Part shown: piece after piece, positions 10,601 to 17,613 of the stretch
Layout: each line of letters begins with the position of its first letter
How positions within the stretch are numbered: the first letter of the stretch is position 1
Assembly (NCBI GenBank): GCA_902785925.1
Contig: CADAAI010000025.1
Span: forward strand, 1 to 63,192
From: an uncultured Bacteroidales bacterium
Lineage (GTDB): Bacteria; Bacteroidota; Bacteroidia; Bacteroidales; Muribaculaceae
Direction: 5' to 3'
Length of the DNA: 63,192 nucleotides
Program-made: the position numbers and the translations under genes
Notes under the pieces: generated by a model
Database searches by the model: none
What the model saw: only the letters and a program-made list of their open reading frames with translations
What the model was told of the DNA's origin: nothing

Positions 10601-11226
10601 ACTACATCCTCGACACTTGGCAGTGGATGGACCTCCGTTCTCTCGGCAAGGTTGCTAAGGTGCGCTTCCTCCTTGATGGCAGCGACAAGGGCCAGTATGG
10701 CTTGAACACTGCCGCCTACTTCGCTCTCGACGACTTCAACTGCGAGCGCGATATCGTTAGTGAGGAAATTCGCTACTACAAGGTTGGCAATTGGGGTCTC
10801 GACCTCAATGAGTTCTTCACTCTTGATGATGACGGTTCTACAGTGACCTATTCTCTCGAAGATTTGGGCGAGGCAGCATCAACCGATGGTGCTCCTGCTT
10901 TGCTCGACATCGAAAGCGAAGGCATTGATTTGGCAGTCGACAGCGACGGAATGCTCAATATTAATGCCAAGGTCAACAATAGCAGTCGTGCTGTGATTGT
11001 GGGTGCAACCCAGAAGGGTAAGACACAATACATGAAACTGTCGATTTATGTTGACAACGCTACAGGTATCGAGGGCATTGTCGTTGAGAACGGCAAGGTT
11101 GTCGAGAGCCGCCAATATGTCAACGTGGCTGGACAGGTTAGCGATTGTCCGTTCAGCGGTGTGAACATCATTGTCACTCGTTACACCGACGGCACTACAA
11201 GCTCAGCCAAGGCGGTCATCAAGTGA
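4666..11226 (+). CDS. B12-regulated giant modular surface protein (CUB-like, beta-helix, FN3, DUF4465-like)
   Basis: A 2186-residue exported protein. The signal peptide covers about 1-26 (cleavage after PARA). Four CUB-like beta domains (about 27-195, 334-455, 611-745, 895-1020) alternate with domains resembling the sialidase-associated N-terminal fold. Residues about 1168-1595 form a right-handed beta-helix with repeated NNT motifs. An FN3 domain (about 1618-1725) and an Ig-like domain (about 1728-1810) follow. A DUF4465-like domain lies at about 1811-2030 (YWYGYSLSN, a DQWHSAVG region, an AYFALDDF end). The tail about 2131-2186 resembles a Bacteroidetes sorting C-terminus (YVNVAGQ, then GVNIIVTRY). 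The B12 riboswitch and terminator upstream suggest a role in capturing cobalamin or B12-bearing matter at the surface. As I recall, DUF4465 proteins occur in Bacteroidetes B12 loci. No TonB receptor adjoins it, which is unusual. Confidence 0.75.
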   Translation: MKQLSLLSKTFALIVAIAAMALPARADRTINQLQFGKQTIEVAADEVITFYDMKGYQGISSSSSNNSQSLTVFKPAEGMAIQLTFEDLQILNDGASWPAYVNVYAGDPDPDGTFSYATSTSGVTASSTLPAGNVLDKLDGTYSNLTYTATDASGIISVGYLYRYAKACRGWKATVKCITLEDMTVTGASSNYDDVAATTTATEAINFATAVVTTTGVMNADNVTGITFKATTNEDAIDPLQLRLYAGSQPSFKGATPLDATVAANRDGYTFTLNQPLTEGTNKFSIAGEYLGDAVPGAKAAIEITKIATAGMPDGVSPFTAGTPVAVAKPAIALISTTPQVITVGDVPYNFYDDGGKDGNITQGFEGQITFVPATEGYAIKIDFSKLDLFNTSTVGYNDVFKFYNGREVNEANLITTLLDEPEIVKSTADDGSITVYLKSTAGYPKSGWEALVSQFLPGDMTLAGVTGEAASTATVSAGDTNVQMLVIDVQTDNTANPLSLKGINLTAADAKNIAKARAYYLGKKNTFVTTNPFGEVEVNGTSIAITDVRELIEGHNYVAVVLDLNDNAQNGEEITLSLDNVLVGETTQAPEAAVTATRTVNNVCHATQGSHSHVISGPWTFTDTEGYNGKYEAADADYIVTFTPAEAGYMAEIDFSDFHVYYASSSYSTRAIFEIYSGTEVNSANLLWNLKDNSEQDVGPGHKIRSTAADGSLTIRFNPKTTSSYYTLAGWTATVTPFKNHNMEIKDVTVNQTSTDVLAPGAANAQLIDFVVNTEGTLTTKVISKINLDLKGSEASVSKVNVLYNNTNDYATAIAFGSVENPAQSEVEITGEQALAEAANYFWVTVDVKADAEAEAQVDAKLLSLTDADGNVTTIENGDPEGVRVVKYIFLMQPDTTIITVNNPLMFYDDGGADGKLSPNLSGVVIFVPGVENSAVQLNTKDTFSIGSGKMMIYSGQEVDANNILGNVTGYSTTNGPVGLISKSEDGAITVDFKGNSATTLDGWAIEVSLHEKTPYTIESIAVTNTTGDVMRNSQDNAMQQLKLEVSGDKDPIAVNSVKFNTTGTTSISDIAAAKLYYTEHNSVFSNSNLLATINSVAEGENIFTLDQPLVISDNGDYYLWIAYDIAEEATAGNVVATQAISLNNGEDIAITGDAASRNIKAGLKGNYIIGASDNANYHSFAEAITALQGGVEGAVTFQVEDGTYAENIWFAAIPGAGEQNTITFTSLNDNRSNVTITGSGSSEYLPGSSSYKKGVVFIENTPYVTLEKMSFIPSKESEYSYVVQIYDRSHHFTMRDCYVKATPVLSGYGGINLVKMTAVNEEGRNNDFATFENNTLEGGYIAFYLGGTNNVSLSKEQGLIVRGNTISEAGSKGIYIYDEINTIVENNTITQSTVQRTGYWGIDMARNRGTVVINANKIYNSTTYYSGGIELRGETWGTEESPVLVTNNVVSIINSPSNSSAGIQVDIDQKYISLYNNTVRIAGSGGYCFYTASRTSKLYDGIKLQNNLLQNATNSPVMFIFNGYADKAQMLNNAFWGETVLTDTDVDALNAIDGNSGNIVEQAEFMSESDLHLLSAGNLNMGLPVDFITTDADGKQRDAENPTVGAYEFAEVVVEKPEIAEGYPTVNDITETTATVKSKWTVSGKLYYMVETVTGEPSGAPMLKSVTADQLKETEGVDITADTEVNTNLTDLTPNTTYKAYLMVVSPLGEESDVVETEEFTTLRHIEPLTATLNKVAATINAGETATITPVVAGGDEPYTYEWRDQMNVVVGNEATLAVAPEYSYGYRLTVTSADGQTASAKTGVRVLGEAVTASMDDNYLDEESHWAYDPTTASMVEDGFYSGSYYFNNGAMPSYNYWYGYSLSNETATSYTALTDQWHSAVGEGHNGSSNFSIAFPEGQFIEITNSVDGDNLKGVYVSNTAYAYNGMAVGDGFATAFSQGSWFKLTAVGFDADDEETARVDFYLADYRSDNALDHYILDTWQWMDLRSLGKVAKVRFLLDGSDKGQYGLNTAAYFALDDFNCERDIVSEEIRYYKVGNWGLDLNEFFTLDDDGSTVTYSLEDLGEAASTDGAPALLDIESEGIDLAVDSDGMLNINAKVNNSSRAVIVGATQKGKTQYMKLSIYVDNATGIEGIVVENGKVVESRQYVNVAGQVSDCPFSGVNIIVTRYTDGTTSSAKAVIK

Positions 11227-11312
11227 TGAAACCGACAACGATGAGGTCAACAATCGACCTCGTCCCGCAAACTAATTCTGCGCATTAGTATTATTTATAT
11301 AGTAACATTAAG

Positions 11313-11344
11313 AAGCCACCTCGACGTGATGCCGAGGTGGCTTT
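11313..11344 (+). terminator. Intrinsic terminator after the giant surface protein
   Basis: GCCACCTCG (11315-11323) pairs with CGAGGTGGC (11333-11341), extended by AA/TT. A weaker hairpin (GATGAGGTC...GACCTCGTC) lies upstream near 11240-11265. The 3' arm overlaps the -33 element of the next promoter. Confidence 0.75.
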
Positions 11345-11372
11345 GCCATTTGATAAATTGGTTGTATCTTTG
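11342..11372 (+). promoter_or_regulatory. Promoter of the UvrA-like gene
   Basis: TTTG 11342-11345, a 19-bp spacer, then TATCTTTG 11365-11372. The predicted start near 11379 favours ATG 11396 over the earlier TTG at 11387. Confidence 0.65.
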
Positions 11373-11395
11373 CACCACAATTACCATTGGCAATC

Positions 11396-13660
11396 ATGAT
11401 ACATGACAAAATCATAATTCGTGGAGCTCGTGAGAACAACCTCAAAGATGTCTCGCTCGAGATTCCAAAGCATCAAATAACCGTGTTCACGGGCGTTTCG
11501 GGTTCGGGAAAGAGTTCGCTGGTGCTTGACACCATTGCCGCTAAGTCGCGGCGTGAACTTAACGACACGTTTCCGTCGTTTGTGCAGCAATATCTGCCCA
11601 AATATGGACGTCCGCACGTCGACGCCATCGAGAATCTACCCATTGCTATCGTAATCGACCAAAAGAAGCCAGCGCAGAACTCGCGCTCGACTGTGGCGAC
11701 CTACACCGACATTGCCGCGCTGTTGCGTCTGTTGTTCTCGCGTGTGGGGCAACCCTGGGTTGGTTATGCCGAGTCGTTCAGCTTCAACCATCCTGAAGGA
11801 AGCTGCCCCCGATGCTCAGGTCTGGGCGAGATTCGCGAACTGGACATCCACAAACTCGTGGACTTTGACAAGAGCCTCAACGACGAGGACACGATTCATT
11901 ACATCGCCTTTGGTAAGGGTGGCTGGCGCTGGATTCGCTACGCTCACAGTGGCCTCTTCGACCTAGATAAGAAAATCAAGGATTACAGTCCCGAGGAGTT
12001 GGACTTGTTCCTTAATAGTCCACAAATTAGGCTCAAGAATCCGCCGTCTAATTGGCCCAAAAGTGCGAAATATGAGGGCATAATCCCGCGCATGTACCGC
12101 AGCATCATCAACAGCGAGGAAGGCCTGCTGCACGCAGCTGTGCTCAACCCCATGCTCAACATGGGCACTTGCCCCGACTGTGGCGGCACGCGCCTAAGTC
12201 CACGAGTGCTCTCGTGCAAGATTGAGGGCATCAACATTGCCGAGGCTTGCGCTATGTCGATTACAAAACTCAGCAAATGGATTAAGGCTCTTACCTCACC
12301 ACTCGCAGTAGACTTGAAGAAGGCAATAAGCGCTCGACTCACGGCTCTTGAGGAGATTGGACTCGGCTACCTGAGCTTGGACCGCGCTGTGGGCACTCTA
12401 TCGGGGGGAGAGGCACAGCGTTGCAAGATTGCCAAATACATCAATTCGTCGCTTGCCGATGTGCTCTATATTCTCGATGAGCCAAGTACAGGTCTTCACG
12501 ACCACGACATCGAAAAGATGAAACATTCGGTGCGACGTTTGCGCGACGCCGGCAACACAGTGCTGCTCGTCGAGCATCACAAGGAGATGATTGCCATTGC
12601 CGACCACATCGTCGACTTGGGTCCTGGACCGGGAAGTAGGGGAGGACAGATAATATTTGAGGGTAACTACGACCAATTGCTACACAGTGGAACAGCAACT
12701 GGCACAATGCTGAGACAGAGCGGCGATTTCAATACGTCACCACGTAGAGCTGCCAGTCACTTCTCATTGCGAGGAGCTTCGCTGCATAACCTCAAGAATG
12801 TGGATATTGACTTGCCGTTGGGTGTCTTCACCGTGGTGGCAGGTGTGGCAGGCTCGGGAAAGAGCTCCCTCATGGAGTGCTTCCGTCGTGCCCAGAAGGG
12901 CATTGTCTATATCAGTCAGAAGAACATTGGCGTGAGCTTGCGCTCTACGCCGGCAACCTATATGGATGTTGCGCCCGACATTCGCAAACGTTTTGCCCGC
13001 GCCCACAAGATGCAGGAGAAGTATTTCACATTCAACGGCAAGGGTGCTTGCCCCGTGTGTGGTGGCAAGGGCATGGTAATCTCGGAAATGGCGTTCATGG
13101 ACAATATCGAGACTACATGTGAGGCTTGTGGCGGACTGCGTTACTCGGAAGAGGCGTTGCAGTTCACCCTCAACGGTAAGAACATAGCTGAGGTGATGGA
13201 CCTCTCGGTGCGTCGTGCCAGTGAGTTCTTTGCAGGCACACCCATAGAGGAAAAATTAAAGCCATTAATGGTTGTTGGTCTTGATTATCTGCATCTTAAC
13301 CAAGCTCTCAGCACACTCTCGGGTGGCGAGTTGCAGCGCATGAAAATAGCCTCTTATTTGCAGCCTTACACCTCGCCTGTCGATAAGGGCGGGCAGCGTG
13401 GCATCTTTATCATAGATGAGCCTACCGATGGTCTTCACCTAAAAGATGTACATCACCTCATTGAGTTGTTCAACCGCATGGTCGACGAGGGCAACACAGT
13501 CTATGTGGTAGAGCATAATACCGACGTGATAAAGGCCGCCGACTTCGTAATTGAGATGGGTCCCGGCGCCGGCGAGAATGGTGGACGCATAATATATGCA
13601 GGCACACCATCAGGCATGCTTTCCTGCAATGACTCAATCACCGCCCCCTACTTAAAATAA
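11396..13660 (+). CDS. UvrA-like ABC ATPase (short excinuclease A paralogue)
   Basis: A 754-residue protein with two ABC ATPase modules. The first has Walker A GVSGSGKS (33-40), signature LSGGEAQR and Walker B ending in DEPSTGLH. The second has GVAGSGKSS, LSGGELQR and DEPTDGLH. Zinc-binding CxxC pairs typical of UvrA are present (CPRCSG, CPDCGG, CPVCGG with CEACGG). Canonical UvrA has about 940 residues, so this is a short form, apparently reduced in the insertion that contacts UvrB. Similar short paralogues are linked to drug tolerance or to accessory DNA repair in other bacteria; which applies here cannot be read from the sequence. I chose ATG 11396; a TTG three codons upstream is in frame but less likely. 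Confidence 0.85.
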   Translation: MIHDKIIIRGARENNLKDVSLEIPKHQITVFTGVSGSGKSSLVLDTIAAKSRRELNDTFPSFVQQYLPKYGRPHVDAIENLPIAIVIDQKKPAQNSRSTVATYTDIAALLRLLFSRVGQPWVGYAESFSFNHPEGSCPRCSGLGEIRELDIHKLVDFDKSLNDEDTIHYIAFGKGGWRWIRYAHSGLFDLDKKIKDYSPEELDLFLNSPQIRLKNPPSNWPKSAKYEGIIPRMYRSIINSEEGLLHAAVLNPMLNMGTCPDCGGTRLSPRVLSCKIEGINIAEACAMSITKLSKWIKALTSPLAVDLKKAISARLTALEEIGLGYLSLDRAVGTLSGGEAQRCKIAKYINSSLADVLYILDEPSTGLHDHDIEKMKHSVRRLRDAGNTVLLVEHHKEMIAIADHIVDLGPGPGSRGGQIIFEGNYDQLLHSGTATGTMLRQSGDFNTSPRRAASHFSLRGASLHNLKNVDIDLPLGVFTVVAGVAGSGKSSLMECFRRAQKGIVYISQKNIGVSLRSTPATYMDVAPDIRKRFARAHKMQEKYFTFNGKGACPVCGGKGMVISEMAFMDNIETTCEACGGLRYSEEALQFTLNGKNIAEVMDLSVRRASEFFAGTPIEEKLKPLMVVGLDYLHLNQALSTLSGGELQRMKIASYLQPYTSPVDKGGQRGIFIIDEPTDGLHLKDVHHLIELFNRMVDEGNTVYVVEHNTDVIKAADFVIEMGPGAGENGGRIIYAGTPSGMLSCNDSITAPYLK

Positions 13661-13736
13661 TGCCGACTTAGCAATAGGAGACAGGTGAGTTAGAATGATT
13701 TAGAATGTCTAGAGTTCCAATTAGCTTCTTGGTGCT

Positions 13737-14315
13737 TTACTCGTCGTGCAGCAGCAAGTTGAAGGTGGTTTGATACTGCTTCATGAGTTTGAGCACGTCG
13801 GCAGGCTTGTCGATTACATAGGGGTGAAGACTCATCATGTCTTTGCCGGGCCACTGTTTAACTTCAGGAACAACCTTTATCACCTTGTTGTTATCGAAGT
13901 AAAAGCGATATTCCTTCTTGTCATCGCCCTCTTGGCGTACGAGGAGTGCAAACATAGGGTCGCCTTCCATGGCATCCCACAGGAACTCCCATTTGTACAC
14001 ATGCATGCCCATGGTATAAGTGTCCTTGCAGGTTACGAAATAGAGAAGGCTCGCCATCTTGCCGTCCTCGCTGTATTGCTCTTGTGTGAAGTAATACTTA
14101 TCGTGACGCTCGTGAATGCCCGAGCCTGGAAGGTTCTGCGACACATCCACGCTTATTTCGTTACACGGAACATCATAAGGGTTATTGTTCATTATCTCGA
14201 GTCTGTCGGCGTAAGCCTGGCGTATCTGAGCCATGCGTTTCTCGTGGTTCTGCGCTGTAGCGAGCGATGCAGTGGCAATGACCGCTAGCATAATAATTGT
14301 GATGCGTAGTTTCAT
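13737..14315 (-). CDS. Secreted hypothetical protein
   Basis: A 192-residue protein with a clear signal peptide (MKLRITIIMLAVIATASLATA, cleavage about 21/22), so periplasmic or outer-membrane associated. The mature part is mixed alpha/beta with many charged and aromatic residues and a KWEFLWDAMEG segment in the middle. I recognise no family. It is monocistronic, convergent with the UvrA-like gene and divergent from radA, and has its own promoter at 14353-14382. Confidence 0.7.
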   Translation of the reverse strand: MKLRITIIMLAVIATASLATAQNHEKRMAQIRQAYADRLEIMNNNPYDVPCNEISVDVSQNLPGSGIHERHDKYYFTQEQYSEDGKMASLLYFVTCKDTYTMGMHVYKWEFLWDAMEGDPMFALLVRQEGDDKKEYRFYFDNNKVIKVVPEVKQWPGKDMMSLHPYVIDKPADVLKLMKQYQTTFNLLLHDE

Positions 14316-14352
14316 AATTGTGATGTTTTGAGTTAATGAATAAATCTTTCCC

Positions 14353-14382
14353 CAAAGATACTCATTATTTCTAAGATAACAA
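14353..14382 (-). promoter_or_regulatory. Promoter of the secreted hypothetical gene
   Basis: On the minus strand TATCTTTG (14360 to 14353) lies 19 bp after TTG (14382 to 14380), the Bacteroidetes promoter pattern. Confidence 0.6.
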
Positions 14383-14413
14383 TAATCATAGCCATGAATT
14401 TGATTTTTTAAAG

Positions 14414-14444
14414 TTGCTTTCTTTATTTCTTTTCTTTACCTTTG
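14414..14444 (+). promoter_or_regulatory. Promoter of radA
   Basis: TTG 14414-14416 and TACCTTTG 14437-14444 with a 20-bp spacer, 19 bp before the radA start codon. Confidence 0.65.
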
Positions 14445-14463
14445 TGGCATTAAAACTAATATT

Positions 14464-15852
14464 ATGGCAAAGAAGACTGCAAAGACAACATATTTCTGCA
14501 AGAATTGTGGTGCCGAGTCGCCCAAATGGATTGGCAAGTGCCCCTCGTGTGGCGAGTGGAACACCTATATCGAGGAACCCGTTGTTCCCAAGTCGAGTAG
14601 GGGAGCTCTGTTTGGTGGCGACGACAACGGTCACCGCAAGAGTGCTGTGCCTGTGAAAATCAATGATATCAAAGCCGAGCAGTTGCCTCGCATAAAGCTG
14701 CCCAGTGGTGAGTTGAATCGCGTGTTGGGTGGAGGATTGGTGCCAGGCTCAATAGTGCTCATTGGCGGTGAGCCAGGCATTGGCAAGAGTACGCTGGTGC
14801 TGCAGAATGTGTTGCGCATCCGTAGCCGCAAGGTGTTGTATGTGAGTGGTGAAGAAAGCCCTCAGCAGTTGCGCATGCGTGCCGACCGCATCGCTGGCAG
14901 TGATCAGGATTGTGAGTGCTACATCATTTGTGAGACATCGCTGTCAAGCATCTTTGCTAGCATAAAAGAGAGTGCCCCCGACCTCGTGATTATCGACTCC
15001 ATACAGACCATTGCAAGCGACGAACTTGACAGTGCTGCTGGCAGCGTGAGCCAAGTGCGTGAATGTGCTGCAGCATTCTTGCGCTATGCCAAGACTAGTG
15101 GCGTGCCAGTAATTCTCATTGGGCACATCAACAAGGAAGGCTCTATTGCAGGTCCTAAGGTGCTAGAGCACATCGTCGATGCAGTGCTACAGTTTGAGGG
15201 AGACAGTCACTATATGTACCGTATCCTTCGCTCCATCAAGAACCGTTTTGGCTCCACGAGCGAGATGGGAATTTATGAGATGCGCGAGACGGGCCTGCGA
15301 GAGGTCACTAACCCTAGCGAGATGTTGCTCTCGGCTATGGATCAAGACCTTTCGGGAACCGCCATTGGAGTTACAATCGATGGCGCTCGGCCATTCTTGA
15401 TCGAAGTTCAGGCGCTGGTGAGCACAGCTGCCTATGGCACAGCTCAACGCTCGGTCACCGGCTTTGATCAGCGGCGCATGAATATGTTGCTTGCAGTGCT
15501 CGAAAAGCGTGTGGGCTTTAAACTCGCCCAAAAGGACGTGTTTCTCAACATAGCAGGCGGACTCAAAGTCAACGACCCAGCACTCGATCTGGCAGTCATC
15601 TGCGCCATCCTCTCATCTAATGTCGATATCGCAATCCAGCAGGGCGTGTGCTTCAGTGCCGAGGTGGGTCTCAGTGGCGAGCTCCGCCAAATCACCCGCA
15701 TTGAGCAGCGCATCGCCGAGGCCGAGAAACTAGGTTTCAATACAATGATAATCCCACGCAACAACCTCAAGGGCATCTCAACCAAAGATTTTAAAATAAA
15801 ACTCGTCGAAGCCTCCAAGGTCGAAGAAGCCTTCCAGTACCTGTTTGGGTAG
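14464..15852 (+). CDS. radA: DNA repair protein RadA/Sms
   Basis: A 462-residue protein with full RadA architecture. An N-terminal C4 zinc finger (C12, C15, C26, C29) is followed by a RecA-like ATPase with Walker A GGEPGIGKST (about 101-110). The RadA-specific KNRFG motif is at about 259-263, and the C-terminal third is Lon protease-like. RadA is a DnaB-type helicase acting in recombination-dependent branch migration in the cytoplasm. The length is normal for the family. The start ATG lies 19 bp after a canonical promoter. It is transcribed alone, with a 93-bp AT-rich gap before the next promoter region. Confidence 0.97.
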   Translation: MAKKTAKTTYFCKNCGAESPKWIGKCPSCGEWNTYIEEPVVPKSSRGALFGGDDNGHRKSAVPVKINDIKAEQLPRIKLPSGELNRVLGGGLVPGSIVLIGGEPGIGKSTLVLQNVLRIRSRKVLYVSGEESPQQLRMRADRIAGSDQDCECYIICETSLSSIFASIKESAPDLVIIDSIQTIASDELDSAAGSVSQVRECAAAFLRYAKTSGVPVILIGHINKEGSIAGPKVLEHIVDAVLQFEGDSHYMYRILRSIKNRFGSTSEMGIYEMRETGLREVTNPSEMLLSAMDQDLSGTAIGVTIDGARPFLIEVQALVSTAAYGTAQRSVTGFDQRRMNMLLAVLEKRVGFKLAQKDVFLNIAGGLKVNDPALDLAVICAILSSNVDIAIQQGVCFSAEVGLSGELRQITRIEQRIAEAEKLGFNTMIIPRNNLKGISTKDFKIKLVEASKVEEAFQYLFG

Positions 15853-15954
15853 CAATCAAAACACTATTGTCCCTGAAAACTAGGATTTTTTAGTTGTTTT
15901 TCTAAAATTTCTTAGTATTTTTTTGAGATTTCTTCAAAAAATTATATGATTTTT

Positions 15955-15985
15955 TTTGAGATTTCTAAAAAAATCACTACTTTTG
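15955..15985 (+). promoter_or_regulatory. Promoter of the AAA/DUF4143 gene
   Basis: TTTG 15955-15958 and TACTTTTG 15978-15985 with a 19-bp spacer. It lies downstream of an in-frame ATG at 15946, which shows that translation begins at 16009 instead. Confidence 0.65.
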
Positions 15986-16008
15986 CATTGTTTGAAAATT
16001 TGAAAATC

Positions 16009-17247
16009 ATGATACCACGTGATAGTTATCAAGTAAAAATCAATACGGCTTTTCAGTCGTTGCCTATCGTTGTGCTCATTGGTGCAAGGCAAGTAGGGAA
16101 AACATCAATAATGAAAATGTATCCTACCGAAGGTTTCAAAAATACACTTTTTTTAAATGGGCAAGACCCTGATGTGGCAGGGCTATTTGGCCATTTGAGC
16201 ACGATTGAGGAATATTTAAGCAATTACCTCAATTCTGAACTGGACGGATTGTTGATGATTGACGAGTTTCAATTTATTCATGGCATTGCCACTATGCTTA
16301 AATTGCTCACCGATAAGTACGACAAACTAAAAGTGTTGTGCTCTGGTAGTTCTAGCCTTGACATTCAGCAGCGCATTGATGAGTCGTTGGCTGGCAGAGT
16401 GCGAGTGGTTGAAGTGTTGTCGTTGTCTTTTGCTGAGTTTCTGCTTTTTAAAAACGAGAAGCTATACCAACTTCAACAGTCGTTACAAGATACTGGCAAC
16501 ATCGTTTTGACTCAACAGCTTCATCAAGCTTATGAAGAATATCTTATTTATGGAGGATTACCGAGAGTGGCTTTGACTAGCGATGCTGAACAGAAAGTAG
16601 AACTTCTGAATGATATTTATCAAACTTATCTTCTGCATGATGTGCGCAGCTATGTCTCTAATTCTCATTTTGTGGGATTTAATCGTTTGTTGAGATTGTT
16701 GTCTACTCAGATTGGTAACTTGGTGAATGTGAACGAGCTAAGCCGAGAAAGTTCATTGTCTTATTCTAATTGTGAAGCTTATATAAACCTGCTTCAACAG
16801 ATGTATATTATAAAGCTTGTTGAGCCTTTTTACACCAATCGTCGTAAGGTGATTAGTAAAATGAAAAAGGTGTATTTCTGTGATTTAGGACTTAGAAATA
16901 TCATTTATGGTAGTTTTAATGAGATGGCTTTCCGAACCGACAATGGCGCTATCTTTGAGAATGAGGTACTGCTTGAATTGTTGCGTAATCGAAAAGCTGA
17001 TGAAAAAGTCTATTATTATAGGACTGTAAATGGAACAGAGGTTGATTTTGTTGTGCTAGGTTCAAGGCGTAGTGCTGCGGTAGAATGTAAATACAAGCGA
17101 TATGAGAAACCTGTAAGCATAAATTCTCTGAATAAATTTTGCGATGAGGAAAATATAGATAATCGGTATATAGCAAACATTAATCTAAGTGGCAATAATA
17201 ATAGGGTAAACTTTGTGCCTGGTATTTTTGTTGACAAGATACTGTGA
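16009..17247 (+). CDS. AAA ATPase with DUF4143 domain
   Basis: A 412-residue protein of the common AAA_14 plus DUF4143 family. Walker A is GARQVGKTS near residues 20-28 and Walker B is LLMIDEFQF. An arginine-rich AGRVRVVEV segment follows, and the C-terminal DUF4143 region has nuclease-like features (EVDFVV near residue 345, then AVECKY). Family members are cytosolic ATPases of poorly known function, often found singly in variable regions. The start at 16009 (MIPRDSYQV) is chosen because the promoter lies between it and the earlier in-frame ATG. The gene is somewhat AT-richer than radA, which may point to transfer. Confidence 0.88.
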   Translation: MIPRDSYQVKINTAFQSLPIVVLIGARQVGKTSIMKMYPTEGFKNTLFLNGQDPDVAGLFGHLSTIEEYLSNYLNSELDGLLMIDEFQFIHGIATMLKLLTDKYDKLKVLCSGSSSLDIQQRIDESLAGRVRVVEVLSLSFAEFLLFKNEKLYQLQQSLQDTGNIVLTQQLHQAYEEYLIYGGLPRVALTSDAEQKVELLNDIYQTYLLHDVRSYVSNSHFVGFNRLLRLLSTQIGNLVNVNELSRESSLSYSNCEAYINLLQQMYIIKLVEPFYTNRRKVISKMKKVYFCDLGLRNIIYGSFNEMAFRTDNGAIFENEVLLELLRNRKADEKVYYYRTVNGTEVDFVVLGSRRSAAVECKYKRYEKPVSINSLNKFCDEENIDNRYIANINLSGNNNRVNFVPGIFVDKIL

Positions 17248-17429
17248 TGGCAAGTCGCTGTGTTTCACTTGAAAAAAAGAGGATATAGCAAAGAGTGTGC
17301 CAAACTATAATGTTAACGAAGGTTAAAGTTAAATTTTTAATTAAACCGATTGCATAATTTCTAGTCAAAAAAGCGAACAATAAATAAAGCTTCAAACGTT
17401 TTTAGTTTGGTAATTAACTTTTTCGTAAT

Positions 17430-17520
17430 AAAACAATATAAGTTCAGATGCAGTGAATGCACCCCAGAACGATAAATAAGAAACTCCGATGAGCTACGAG
17501 CCCCTCGGAGTTTTCTTCTT
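17430..17520 (+). ncRNA. Candidate small RNA or orphan leader ending in a terminator
   Basis: The gap 17248-17613 holds no gene. Within it a short segment can fold as GTTC-aga-TGCA-gtgaa-TGCA-cccca-GAAC (about 17441-17470) and is closed by an intrinsic terminator at 17483-17515 (ACTCCGA...TCGGAGT then TTTTC). No clear promoter motif is visible, so it may simply be the 3' UTR of the AAA/DUF4143 gene. Confidence 0.3.
17483..17515 (+). terminator. Intrinsic terminator
   Basis: ACTCCGA (17483-17489) pairs with TCGGAGT (17505-17511), followed by TTTTCTTCTT. It would end plus-strand transcripts from the AAA/DUF4143 gene. Confidence 0.7.
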
Positions 17521-17544
17521 TATTCGACCCCTCGAAAAAGATGA

Positions 17545-17586
17545 GAAAAGGAACGCCACCAGCGCTTAATAGGCACTGATGGCGTT
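17545..17586 (-). terminator. Intrinsic terminator of the aminotransferase gene
   Basis: On the minus strand AACGCCATCAG (17586 to 17576) pairs with CTGGTGGCGTT (17562 to 17552), one G/U pair, followed by CCTTTTC. It lies 28 bp after the aminotransferase stop codon. Confidence 0.65.
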
Positions 17587-17613
17587 TGTGGTATTTCGCT
17601 TTGAACGAGCGAT

